This document shows positions 54,755 through 62,886 of a DNA stretch of 64,000 nt, one piece after another. The first letter of the stretch is position 1; every line of letters starts with the position of its first letter. A program made the translations under genes and the position numbers. The DNA comes from Sulfurovum sp. UBA5198. GTDB taxonomy: Bacteria > Campylobacterota > Campylobacteria > Campylobacterales > Sulfurovaceae. The DNA lies in the NCBI GenBank assembly GCA_002412865.1, contig DHVW01000001.1, positions 1 to 64,000 on the forward strand, written 5' to 3'. The notes below the pieces were generated by a model. That model worked only from the letters and a program-made list of their open reading frames with translations, had not been told where the DNA came from and did not search any database.

Positions 54755-55303
54755 TTAAAACTTCATTACACTATAAACATTATAATTACCAAGCTTCTCT
54801 CTGCCGTTTAAAAAATCAAGCTCGATGATAAAACAACACTCAACACATAATGCACCTGTTTTTTCTATCAATTCACATGCAGCCTTAGCCGTTCCACCAG
54901 TTGCCATAAGGTCATCTATTAATAGCACTCTAGCTCCATCATTTAAGCCAAAAGCATCAATATGTACCTCTACTTCATCAGTGCCGTACTCTAATGAATA
55001 CTGTTCGCAGATAGTATCATATGGTAGTTTCCCTTTTTTTCTAATAGGTACAAATCCAATTCCAAGTCTATCAGCCAATATTGAACCAAAGATAAATCCC
55101 CTAGCATCAATACCAGCTATAAAATCAAGTCTATAATCCTTGTATCTAGCTACTAAATGACTCATAAGTATATTTAATTCTTCGTGCGAACCTAGAAGTG
55201 GAGTGATGTCTTTGAAAATTATGCCCGCTTTTGGAAAATCTTGTACATCACGAAGTTTGGCTACAATTTTATTATATTCATCATTTGTAAGCTCTTGTTT
55301 CAT
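54755..55303 (-). CDS. apt: Adenine phosphoribosyltransferase
   Basis: Salvages adenine to AMP with PRPP. The 182-residue protein has the PRPP-binding loop VLLIDDLMATGGTA near residue 123, the family N-terminus VQDFPKAGIIFKDITPLL, and GIDARGFIFG. It is last in the folD-lepB-M50-rpiB-apt run; its ATG overlaps the rpiB stop (ATGA). Confidence 0.96.
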   Translation of the reverse strand: MKQELTNDEYNKIVAKLRDVQDFPKAGIIFKDITPLLGSHEELNILMSHLVARYKDYRLDFIAGIDARGFIFGSILADRLGIGFVPIRKKGKLPYDTICEQYSLEYGTDEVEVHIDAFGLNDGARVLLIDDLMATGGTAKAACELIEKTGALCVECCFIIELDFLNGREKLGNYNVYSVMKF

Positions 55304-55749
55304 TCAACTCTTCCTATGTCACAGCCTTCTATTTTGGCTACTCTATCTCCATGTCTGCCACCTTCAAACTGTGTTTCACAAAAAGCATTCAGCATACTCT
55401 CTATGACACCTTTGCCCACGACTCTCTCTCCAAAACATAAGATATTGGCATCATTATGAGCTCTGCACATTGAGGCGGTATATGCGTCGTGACATAGTGC
55501 TGCTCTTATTCCAGCTACTTTATTTGCTGCAATAGATATGCCAATCCCAGTTCCACAAATCAGTATGCCGAAACTCCCATCATCTGCTATTACTTTGCCA
55601 GCACACTTTTTTGCAAAATCAGGATAATCTACTCTCTCATCACTCATCGGTCCAAGGTCAATTATCTCATGACCTTTGGCACTTAAATATTCAATCACAA
55701 ATGCCTTTAATATAAATCCAGCGTGATCAGTTGCTATATAAAATTTCAT
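55300..55749 (-). CDS. rpiB: Ribose-5-phosphate isomerase B
   Basis: Interconverts ribose-5-phosphate and ribulose-5-phosphate. The 149-residue LacAB_rpiB protein has TDHAGF at the N-terminus, the catalytic cysteine in ICGTGIGISIAANK near residue 67, and the HDAYTA segment. Same run as apt, and a source of ribose for PRPP used by it. Confidence 0.95.
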   Translation of the reverse strand: MKFYIATDHAGFILKAFVIEYLSAKGHEIIDLGPMSDERVDYPDFAKKCAGKVIADDGSFGILICGTGIGISIAANKVAGIRAALCHDAYTASMCRAHNDANILCFGERVVGKGVIESMLNAFCETQFEGGRHGDRVAKIEGCDIGRVE

Positions 55750-55758
55750 TTTTTTCCT

Positions 55759-56421
55759 TTAAAGTAGTATTTGCAATAACCATTTTATTGGTGCAAAAAA
55801 TATATTTCCAAGTGGTGTTGCAATAATAGCTATAAGTATAAACATTCCGTATGGATATACTTTATCAAGCCATTTTGCTGTTCCATTCCAGCCATTTCCA
55901 ATTGCAAAATATTTTAGTGCTTGTGAGCCATCAAGAGGTGGAATTGGCCATAGATTAAAAAATCCAAGAATGGTGTTTAATAATACTAATTGAAATACTA
56001 GATTATGTATGAAAAAATCTATAGCATCAATAGGCTTATCAAGCATATTATAAATAATTGCAAATATAATAGCGAGACTAAAGTTATAAGCTATTCCAGC
56101 CAAAGCCACCATAATGGCACCATTTGTACCTCTATTTATTATAACTGTTCGCATATTAATCGGTACTGGCTTTGCCCAACCAAACAAAAATGAAGAGCCT
56201 GCAAAAAATAAGATCGCAGGGAGCAAAATAGAACCAACAGGGTCAATATGGACAATAGGATTTGGACTAAGTCTGCCTAAATCTTTGGCAGTATTGTCAC
56301 CAAATTTGTGTGCAACAAGACCGTGCATTATCTCATGTCCAATTATCGCAACGAGTAGGGCAATAATTATTCCAGTAATTTTGATTATCTCTTCTGTGAT
56401 TACTATTCCCATAATTTCCAT
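55759..56421 (-). CDS. Site-2-type zinc metalloprotease (M50 family)
   Basis: A 220-residue membrane protease with about six hydrophobic segments. The zinc motif HEIMH near residue 29 and the second metal site NLWPIPPLDGSQ near 158 are intact. There is no PDZ or CBS domain, so it belongs to the small M50 group of unknown substrates found next to housekeeping genes. The start is supported by AAAGGAT eight bases upstream. Confidence 0.88.
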   Translation of the reverse strand: MEIMGIVITEEIIKITGIIIALLVAIIGHEIMHGLVAHKFGDNTAKDLGRLSPNPIVHIDPVGSILLPAILFFAGSSFLFGWAKPVPINMRTVIINRGTNGAIMVALAGIAYNFSLAIIFAIIYNMLDKPIDAIDFFIHNLVFQLVLLNTILGFFNLWPIPPLDGSQALKYFAIGNGWNGTAKWLDKVYPYGMFILIAIIATPLGNIFFAPIKWLLQILL

Positions 56422-56432
56422 CGTGTAATCCT

Positions 56433-57383
56433 TTACTTTATTGGTTGCTCTAGTTCCATATCATCTATAAATTGCCCAACACGACTCCATCTAACAGTAA
56501 ATCTTTCTTTATCCCATATTTTACGACACTCCATAGAATGTATATCTATATTACCACAAGCTCTGTTTAGCATGGAATTGTCGCCGCTGGTATCTTTATT
56601 TATTAGTGTATCATAGCTTTGTGTTTCAAGACTAAAATATATTAGCCATGGTTTACCCACAATATGAGAATATGGCACAGGACCCCAAAATCTACTATCG
56701 CTTGAGTTTTCTCTATTATCACCCATCATGTAAAAATTATCAGCTGGGATTTTTCTATACAATACTTCAGCTTGTAGTTCATCAACAAACACTGGTTGCA
56801 TATCAACTATAAAAGGCGTTGAAGCCATAGGTGATTTAGCTCTAGCCATTAGCTCATCAAATGTATTCATATCTGGTTGTGGAGTGTAGTTGATCCCTGG
56901 ATATTTGTCAATATATGGGTCTTTTACCCACAATTTACCACCTAATGTTATTATCTGAGATAGTTTATAATTTGATTTTATATAGCTATCGCCACCATTT
57001 GGTCTAATGTATAGCTGTTTATCTGTGTAAATTATTTCATCTCCACCAACTGCAACACATCTTTTTACAAAATGTATTTTTGGAGTCTCTGGATTTCTGA
57101 ATATTACGATATCGCCTCTTTGTGGTCTAGGACCTTCTATTAGATGACCATTTCCATTAAAATCTGGCAACAATGGAATTTCAAGCCAAGGCAAATGTGG
57201 CGTAGGAATACCATAACTAAATTTTTTGGCAAACAAAAAATCGCCTATTAGTAGAGTTCTCTTCATAGAACCACTAGGAATGACAAATGATTGAGCCACA
57301 AAAAAGATTAAAAAAAGCACAATTGTAATAGTTCCAGTCCAAGAACCAGCGAAACTATAAAATCCAGATAATACTTTTTTCAT
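56433..57383 (-). CDS. lepB: Signal peptidase I
   Basis: Removes signal peptides from exported proteins. The 316-residue protein has one N-terminal membrane segment (about 10-30), the catalytic Ser in IPSGSMKRTLLIGD near residue 37, the Lys in FVKRCVAVGGD near 107, and GDNRENSSDSRFWG. It is longer than many because of an extra insertion in the periplasmic domain. It abuts folD (no gap). Confidence 0.95.
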   Translation of the reverse strand: MKKVLSGFYSFAGSWTGTITIVLFLIFFVAQSFVIPSGSMKRTLLIGDFLFAKKFSYGIPTPHLPWLEIPLLPDFNGNGHLIEGPRPQRGDIVIFRNPETPKIHFVKRCVAVGGDEIIYTDKQLYIRPNGGDSYIKSNYKLSQIITLGGKLWVKDPYIDKYPGINYTPQPDMNTFDELMARAKSPMASTPFIVDMQPVFVDELQAEVLYRKIPADNFYMMGDNRENSSDSRFWGPVPYSHIVGKPWLIYFSLETQSYDTLINKDTSGDNSMLNRACGNIDIHSMECRKIWDKERFTVRWSRVGQFIDDMELEQPIK

Positions 57384-58232
57384 TTATAGCTCCCTTTTTT
57401 GTGCTGATTTTAGTGTATTTGATAACAGCATTGCTATTGTCATTGGACCAACACCGCCAGGAACTGGCGTGATATATGAGCATAATGGGCTAACAGCAGG
57501 AAAATCTACATCGCCAGTTATTGTTCCATCAGGAAGCTTGATAATGCCGATATCTATTACAATTGCACCTTCTTTTATCATCTCTTTTTTAATGAGTTTC
57601 GGTACTCCAGTACCAACTATTACTATATCCGCTTTTTTGGTATGAAAAGCTAAATCTTTAGTGTAAATATGAGTAATAGTTACAGTAGCATTTGCGTTCA
57701 AAAGTAAGCTAGCCATAGGCTTACCTACTATGTTACTAGCTCCTACAACGCATACATCTTTGCCTTGCAAATCTATATTGTACTCTTCAAACATCTTCAT
57801 TACGCCAAGTGGAGTACATGCCACAAAGCTATCGAGCCCAGCTACAAGCCTGCCTACATTATATGGATGAAATCCATCTACATCTTTTTTTGGATTGATT
57901 ATTTCTATGATTTTATTCGTATCTACATGAGAAGGAAGCGGAAGTTGTACTAAAATACCATCAATTCTAGGATTAGCATTCATCATCTCTATTGTTGAAA
58001 TTATCTCATCTTGTGTGATTGTGGTTGGCATTTCATGTACGATACTATAAAAGCCTACCTCTTTACATGCCTTAGCCTTCATCTTTACATAAGCTTGGCT
58101 AGCAGGATCATCGCCTATAAGTAGTACTGCTAGTCCAGGAGTTATGTTTTTTTCTTCTTTTAGTTTTGATACTTTTATTGTAATATCTGCTTGAATTTTA
58201 TTTGCTAATGACTTGCCATCTATGAGTTGCAT
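57384..58232 (-). CDS. folD: Methylenetetrahydrofolate dehydrogenase/cyclohydrolase
   Basis: A bifunctional one-carbon enzyme producing 10-formyl-THF. The 282-residue protein has AYVKMKAKACKEVG with the catalytic Lys near residue 54, DGILVQLPLP, PKKDVDGFHP and the NADP-binding GASNIVGKPMA. First gene of the five-gene minus-strand run; a -10 TATAAT lies on the minus strand at plus-strand 58258-58263. Confidence 0.97.
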   Translation of the reverse strand: MQLIDGKSLANKIQADITIKVSKLKEEKNITPGLAVLLIGDDPASQAYVKMKAKACKEVGFYSIVHEMPTTITQDEIISTIEMMNANPRIDGILVQLPLPSHVDTNKIIEIINPKKDVDGFHPYNVGRLVAGLDSFVACTPLGVMKMFEEYNIDLQGKDVCVVGASNIVGKPMASLLLNANATVTITHIYTKDLAFHTKKADIVIVGTGVPKLIKKEMIKEGAIVIDIGIIKLPDGTITGDVDFPAVSPLCSYITPVPGGVGPMTIAMLLSNTLKSAQKREL

Positions 58233-58289
58233 TGTACTCTCTTTAATATTTTTAGGTATTATATCAAAAATTGTTTAGGAGAAGAGTTT

Positions 58290-58637
58290 TTGAGAATTTT
58301 ACTTTTACTTATAGTGCCTCTGTTTTTATTTTCAAAACAAGATTTTATATCAGATTATGAATATGGTGCAATGCTATATGAAAATCCAAGAGGTATAAGC
58401 TGTGTCAAATGCCATGGAGCAAAAGGGAAAGGTGTTGTGATAGGTACATATTATACTACCGATAAAAAGACAAAAAAAAGAATGGTGCATGAGGTAAAGG
58501 GTGCAGATATTAATAAAAAAACTTTGGAAGAGACCATAGCAAGTGTAAATAGAGTTCATGATGTGATGCCGACTTATTCATTGACGAATGAAGAGGTAAA
58601 AGCTATATATGATTATATAGGTAAGAAAAATAGATAA
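58290..58637 (+). CDS. Monohaem cytochrome c-like periplasmic protein
   Basis: A 115-residue secreted protein with a strongly hydrophobic signal peptide (about residues 1-15), haem motif CVKCH, then the segment MPTYSLTNEEVKAIYDYIG, in which the Met is the probable distal ligand and the last helix is typical of class I cytochromes c. TTG 58290 is chosen as start because AGGAG lies eight bases upstream; an earlier in-frame ATG at 58227 would reach into folD. Confidence 0.82.
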   Translation: MRILLLLIVPLFLFSKQDFISDYEYGAMLYENPRGISCVKCHGAKGKGVVIGTYYTTDKKTKKRMVHEVKGADINKKTLEETIASVNRVHDVMPTYSLTNEEVKAIYDYIGKKNR

Positions 58638-58684
58638 GTTAGATTTTTTATAATTTAATTTTGTGAATTTGAATCAAGAAGTGC

Positions 58685-58708
58685 AAAGAGGATTGCTCCT
58701 CTTTTTTT
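58685..58708 (+). terminator. Intrinsic terminator after the cytochrome gene
   Basis: AAAGAGGA (58685-58692) pairs with TCCTCTTT (58697-58704) around a TTGC loop, followed by a run of Ts to 58708. It is a canonical plus-strand terminator. As the stem is symmetric, it may also help end csp transcription from the other side. Confidence 0.8.
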
Positions 58709-58712
58709 GAAC

Positions 58713-58931
58713 TTATAGTGCAGTTACATTTTGAGCTTGTGGCCCTTTATCGCTTTCACCTATTTCAAAAGTCACAGGTTGACCTTCTCTAAGTGTAATA
58801 CGACCTCTATCTGGGTTATTGATTTGACGAAAGTGTACGAAAACATCTTTACCACCATTGTTTTGTTGGATAAATCCAAAACCTTTTTCATCGTTGAACC
58901 ATTTAACAGTTCCTTCTAAAATTTGTGCCAT
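58713..58931 (-). CDS. Cold-shock domain protein
   Basis: A 72-residue single-OB-fold RNA/DNA-binding protein. RNP1 KGFGFIQ and RNP2 DVFVHF are both intact. Such proteins act as RNA chaperones, cold-induced or constitutive. The likely promoter is far upstream (TATAAT on minus strand at plus-strand 59061-59066), leaving a leader of about 120 bases, as is usual for cold-shock genes. The leader has a small hairpin CTTC/GAAG close to the start. Confidence 0.94.
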   Translation of the reverse strand: MAQILEGTVKWFNDEKGFGFIQQNNGGKDVFVHFRQINNPDRGRITLREGQPVTFEIGESDKGPQAQNVTAL

Positions 58932-59066
58932 GTGTGAACCTTATGTTATATATACACTTCATTAAAGAAGCGGAATCAGAGCCAGTAGAATTTAGTCGTA
59001 TAGCGTCGTACAATTGTAACACAGCTAAGATGACATTAAACTTCATCTTTCATCGTCAATATTATA
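58932..59066 (-). promoter_or_regulatory. Long 5' leader and promoter of the cold-shock gene
   Basis: The only good minus-strand -10 (TATAAT, plus-strand 59061-59066) is about 120 bases from the ATG. The leader has AAGG eight bases before the ATG and short complementary segments. No gene is seen in this 199-base gap. Confidence 0.45.
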
Positions 59067-59130
59067 GCACATTTTTAAAATCTTTACTTAAAAATATCTA
59101 TATTTCCTAATTTATTTATATATTTAACAT

Positions 59131-61023
59131 TTATTTAGTTAAATCATCTATCCAAATGTTAAAATTCATCTCGCTTGGCATACGCAAATCAGCCCTAGGA
59201 CTGAGGCTAATAGTGCCAACTTTGGGACCATCAGGCATTGCATTTCTTTTGAATTGTTGTGTGAAAAATCTTTTTATAAACACTATCAACCATTCTTTTA
59301 TTTCAGCTTCATTGTATTTATTCTCAAAAGCTAACTCTGCTAAAAATAGTATTTTGCTAGGTTTTGCTCCATATTTGAGCATATGATATATGAAAAAGTC
59401 ATGCAGTTCGTATGGTCCAATGATTTTTTCTGTCTCTTGCAAAATTACACCTGTATCATGTGGTAGAAGTTCAGGAGATATCGGCGTATCGATTATATCT
59501 TGTAAAATGGCTTTTACATTACTATTTTTCTGAAAATATTCTACCAAGAATTTCACTAAAGTTTTTGGCACACCACTATTTAGCCCATATGAACTCATAT
59601 GGTCGCCATTATAGGTATTCCAACCAAGAGCAATCTCACTCAAATCCCCAGTACCGATTACGATACCACCCTCTTTATTTGCAATATTCATCAATATTGT
59701 GGTTCGTATTCTAGCTTGTACATTTTCATACACAACGCTATGGTCGCTCTCATTATGACCAATAGCTTCGAATTCTTTTTTGGCGATATCTATTATAGGT
59801 ATATCACGCATAGCAATACTTAGTAGCCCGCAAAGTTTATGAGCATTTGATTTTGTATTGTTAGTCGTGCCAAATCCAGCCATGGTTATAGCTATGATAT
59901 TTTCTTTATTCCAGCCCATCATCTCAAAAGCGTAGTTACAAACCAAAAGTGCCAAAGTAGAATCAAGTCCACCTGATACTCCAATCACTACCTTTTTTAT
60001 ATTTGCACTCTCTAGCCTTGTGATTAGAGAATTTGCTTGAATATTTACAATCTCATCACATCTAAGTTCTTTTTCTATACTAGAGCTAGGCACGAAAGGA
60101 GTTGGGTCAATATCTCTATTCAGATTTTCTATTACGGGAGTGCATTTGCAGATTATTTTTCGAATATTTGTTTGTGGACTATCACAAAAAGATGTTTCAC
60201 TAAGCCTCATATATGTAAGTTTTTGTAAATCTACATCGCTGTTAACTAATTGACTTTTTCTTTCAAACATTTTGCTTCTAGCTAGCATTGAACCATACTC
60301 ACAAATAATACTATCCCCACTAAAAACAGTATCGCTAGTTGATTCATAAACCCCACTAGAGCTATAAGCATAAGCACACAAAAGTCTAGCACTTTGATTT
60401 TTTACTAAATCAGCTCTATAATTTGCTTTACCTACAAGTTCATTACTTGCTGATAGATTTAGGATCAGAGTTGCCCCATTTGATGCTAATTGATTACTTG
60501 GTGGTGTTAATGCCCATAAATCTTCACATATCTCAATGCCAAAAGTCATCTCATTATTATCGCTAAAAATCAAATCAAGCCCAAAAGGAACATCTTGACC
60601 ACATATATTTATTGAGTTAAATCGTGCATCAAATCCACTCGTGAAGTGTCTTTTTTCATAAAATTCTCTTTTATTGGGCAAATAACTTTTTGGTACTATG
60701 CCTAGTATATTTCCATTTTGAATAGCTATACCACAATTGTATAACCTATCAGATTCCATAATGGCAACACCCAGAACAACAATAGATGATATATTTTTGC
60801 TTTCTTGAAGTATTTCATTTAGGGCAGATATTTGTGCATCATAAAGTGTTTTATTAAAAAACATATCACCAGCACTATATCCAGTAATGCAAAGTTCAGG
60901 AAAAAGTATAATGGAGCTTTGTTGTGATTTAGTAATGAGATTTAATATCTCAATTTTATTATTGTTAGTAGAGCCAAGATGAAGCCTAGGAGAGGCTACC
61001 GTAATACGATAAAATCCATGCAT
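59131..61023 (-). CDS. nadE: Glutamine-dependent NAD+ synthetase
   Basis: The last step of NAD synthesis, with its own ammonia supply from glutamine. The 630-residue protein has an N-terminal nitrilase-type amidase with the E-K-C triad (Glu in LFPELCITGYS, Lys in LPNKREFYEK, Cys in GIEICEDLW) and a C-terminal synthetase domain with the ATP loop GVSGGLDSTLAL near residue 345. It is the second gene of a run with the cyclophilin gene, 19 bases apart. Confidence 0.96.
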   Translation of the reverse strand: MHGFYRITVASPRLHLGSTNNNKIEILNLITKSQQSSIILFPELCITGYSAGDMFFNKTLYDAQISALNEILQESKNISSIVVLGVAIMESDRLYNCGIAIQNGNILGIVPKSYLPNKREFYEKRHFTSGFDARFNSINICGQDVPFGLDLIFSDNNEMTFGIEICEDLWALTPPSNQLASNGATLILNLSASNELVGKANYRADLVKNQSARLLCAYAYSSSGVYESTSDTVFSGDSIICEYGSMLARSKMFERKSQLVNSDVDLQKLTYMRLSETSFCDSPQTNIRKIICKCTPVIENLNRDIDPTPFVPSSSIEKELRCDEIVNIQANSLITRLESANIKKVVIGVSGGLDSTLALLVCNYAFEMMGWNKENIIAITMAGFGTTNNTKSNAHKLCGLLSIAMRDIPIIDIAKKEFEAIGHNESDHSVVYENVQARIRTTILMNIANKEGGIVIGTGDLSEIALGWNTYNGDHMSSYGLNSGVPKTLVKFLVEYFQKNSNVKAILQDIIDTPISPELLPHDTGVILQETEKIIGPYELHDFFIYHMLKYGAKPSKILFLAELAFENKYNEAEIKEWLIVFIKRFFTQQFKRNAMPDGPKVGTISLSPRADLRMPSEMNFNIWIDDLTK

Positions 61024-61042
61024 TTTGACTCCAAATTTTGGT

Positions 61043-61570
61043 TTAGTTTTTCTCTTTTAGTATCTCTATTTTTTCAATAGTGTCATTCATAGCGATACTA
61101 TCAAGTGTCATAAGGCTATCAACATCTTCAGGGTCAATGCCACCAAAAACAGTATGAACACCATCAAGATGTGGAGTTGCAACAAATGTTATAAAGAATT
61201 GGCTACCACCAGTATCTCTACCAGCGTGAGCCATAGACAGCGTGCCTCTACTGTGTTTGTGACAGTTTGATTTTGTTTCACACTCGATAGCCCAATCAGG
61301 TCCACCAGTTCCAGCCATACCGCCATTTGCACCTTTTCTTGAATGAGGACATCCACCTTGAGCCATAAAACCAGCTATTACTCTATGAAATCTAAGACCA
61401 TCATAAAAGCCTTCATTAGCCAAATGTGCAAAGTTTGCTACCGTGATTGGTGTTTCATCTGGGTATAAGTTTGTCCACATTACACCCTTGTTAGTTGTGA
61501 TTTTTGCATATTGCATTCCCGCTAACTCTTCTGCTGTTGGATTGTAGTTTTTTATTTTTTTACCGAACAT
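61043..61570 (-). CDS. Peptidyl-prolyl cis-trans isomerase, cyclophilin type
   Basis: A 175-residue cyclophilin without a signal peptide, so probably cytosolic. Family core: FHRVIAGFMAQGG, the segment SMAHAGRDTGGSQFFIT and HLDGVHTVFG, holding the catalytic Arg (FHRV) and Phe residues. The Trp found in many cyclophilins at the drug site is replaced by His (HLDGVH). A minus-strand TATAAT at plus-strand 61611-61616 is the likely -10. Confidence 0.95.
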   Translation of the reverse strand: MFGKKIKNYNPTAEELAGMQYAKITTNKGVMWTNLYPDETPITVANFAHLANEGFYDGLRFHRVIAGFMAQGGCPHSRKGANGGMAGTGGPDWAIECETKSNCHKHSRGTLSMAHAGRDTGGSQFFITFVATPHLDGVHTVFGGIDPEDVDSLMTLDSIAMNDTIEKIEILKEKN

Positions 61571-61644
61571 TTTTTTGTTTCCTTATTCTCTTTAGTGTTA
61601 ATTAGATATTATTATACCAAATAAAAATCAAAACAAGGTAATTC

Positions 61645-62346
61645 ATGGAGTTATGTGTCGCATTAGATTTGCCAACAAAATTGCAAAATATAGAACTAGT
61701 TAGAGAAATTGGTGTGAAGCCAATATGGATAAAGGTTGGTTTTCGCTCATACATTAGAGATGGCAGAGAGTTTATAAATGATATTAAAAAGCTCAATCCA
61801 GAAGCAAAAATATTTTTAGATTTAAAACTATATGACATACCAAATACTATGGCGGACGCTGCTATGGAGATAGCCAATATTGGTGTGGATATGTTCAATA
61901 TTCATGCAAGTGCAGGAGACGAGGCTATGCGTGCTGTGATGGAGCGACTTTCAACTCTTCCAAGTAGACCAATTGTATTAGCAGTTACGGCACTCACATC
62001 ATTTGATGAGGATAATTTCCAAGCTATTTATGAAAAATCTATTATAGAGAAAGCAACACAATTTGCGTCCATGAGCTACGAAAATGGGCTTGATGGTGTA
62101 GTGTGTAGTGCATTTGAGAGTAAGGCTATAAAGTCAGCGACTGCTAAGAGCTTTATGACACTTTGTCCAGCTATTAGACCTTTTGGAGAAGATAGTGGAG
62201 ATCAGAGTCGTGTAGCAACGCTTGAGTTTGCATACTCACAGCTCGTAGATTTTCCTGTTATTGGTAGACCAATATATGATGATAGTAATCCAAAAGAGAA
62301 AGTAGAAAAAATCCTAACTCTTATTGACCAATTAGCTCAAAAGTAG
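61645..62346 (+). CDS. pyrF: Orotidine 5'-phosphate decarboxylase
   Basis: Makes UMP, the last step of de novo pyrimidine synthesis. The 233-residue TIM-barrel protein shows the catalytic DLKLYDIPNT near residue 65 (Asp-Lys-Asp set), VTALTS and the phosphate site RPIYDDSNP near the C-terminus. AAGG eight bases upstream of ATG 61645 supports the start. Divergent from the cyclophilin gene. Confidence 0.97.
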   Translation: MELCVALDLPTKLQNIELVREIGVKPIWIKVGFRSYIRDGREFINDIKKLNPEAKIFLDLKLYDIPNTMADAAMEIANIGVDMFNIHASAGDEAMRAVMERLSTLPSRPIVLAVTALTSFDEDNFQAIYEKSIIEKATQFASMSYENGLDGVVCSAFESKAIKSATAKSFMTLCPAIRPFGEDSGDQSRVATLEFAYSQLVDFPVIGRPIYDDSNPKEKVEKILTLIDQLAQK

Positions 62347-62350
62347 CAAC

Positions 62351-62476
62351 TTATTTAGCAATACTTTTTGCATTTGGTTGTGTCATCTTAACTACATTAC
62401 TCATGCCGTCTATCATCCACCATGCCCCTAGACCAAATATAACTAATATTATTAATGGTATAAACTTATCTTTCAT
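62351..62476 (-). CDS. Small single-pass membrane protein of 41 residues
   Basis: ATG on the minus strand at 62476 opens a 41-codon frame with a Lys/Asp N-terminus, one hydrophobic segment (IPLIILVIFGLGAWWM) and a polar tail ending NAKSIAK. AAGGA lies about eleven bases upstream, slightly far. It converges with pyrF and fills a gap of otherwise unused sequence. A TATATT/TATTAT box lies further upstream. Hydrophobicity pattern and ribosome-binding site suggest it is real; function unknown. Confidence 0.6.
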   Translation of the reverse strand: MKDKFIPLIILVIFGLGAWWMIDGMSNVVKMTQPNAKSIAK

Positions 62477-62605
62477 AATTGCAAATATCCTTCTTTTTTG
62501 TAATCATACTATAATATAACTTTTGTTTAAAATTTCTCATAATTCCATTCTACTTTAAGTTTTATTTTAGCTTTTATCAAGTAAAATACCACTCCACAAA
62601 CAAGT

Positions 62606-62695
62606 GGACGAATAGGAAAGCGGCTGAATCCACCTCCCTGCTAAGGAGACGTACGGGCAACTGTACCGAGAGTTCGAATCTCTCTTCGTCCGCCA
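62606..62695 (+). tRNA. tRNA-Ser (anticodon GCT)
   Basis: GGACGAA (62606-62612) pairs with TTCGTCC (62685-62691); the discriminator is G at 62692 and CCA (62693-62695) is encoded. The anticodon loop CTGCTAA gives GCT. The TTCGAATC T-arm and the long variable arm with GTAC/GTAC are typical of class II tRNA-Ser. It reads AGC and AGU. Its 3' end faces an integrase gene. Confidence 0.95.
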
Positions 62696-62696
62696 C

Positions 62697-62716
62697 AAAC
62701 CAATCCAAACCAATCC
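62697..62716 (+). repeat. Tandem decamer repeat next to the tRNA 3' end
   Basis: AAACCAATCC occurs twice back to back (62697-62706, 62707-62716), one base after the tRNA CCA. A near copy AAACCAATTC is at 62770-62779. Such repeats beside an attachment site often serve as arm-type binding sites of tyrosine integrases. Confidence 0.5.
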
Positions 62717-62817
62717 AAAAACATCATTTTAACCCCTTAAATACGAGCTTTGAACCTCTTTTAGTGTCCAAACCAATTCATACCAATATCATACAATCTA
62801 ACATTTTAAGTAATACA

Positions 62818-62870
62818 TTTAGTCATACACGATATAATTTTAAATATTCCAAAACAAAAGTATGACTAAA
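62818..62870. promoter_or_regulatory. Integrase promoter framed by an 11-bp inverted repeat
   Basis: TTTAGTCATAC (62818-62828) and GTATGACTAAA (62860-62870) are exact complements. TATAAT (62833-62838) lies between them. The half sites are 42 bases apart, about four helical turns. It is likely an operator or integrase/excisionase site controlling the integrase gene. Confidence 0.5.
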
Positions 62871-62886
62871 ATATCAAAGGTTACCT

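Noticed and set aside
54825..55136. Plus-strand frame of 103 codons inside apt
   Set aside because: Shadow of apt; the PRPP loop confirms the minus-strand reading.
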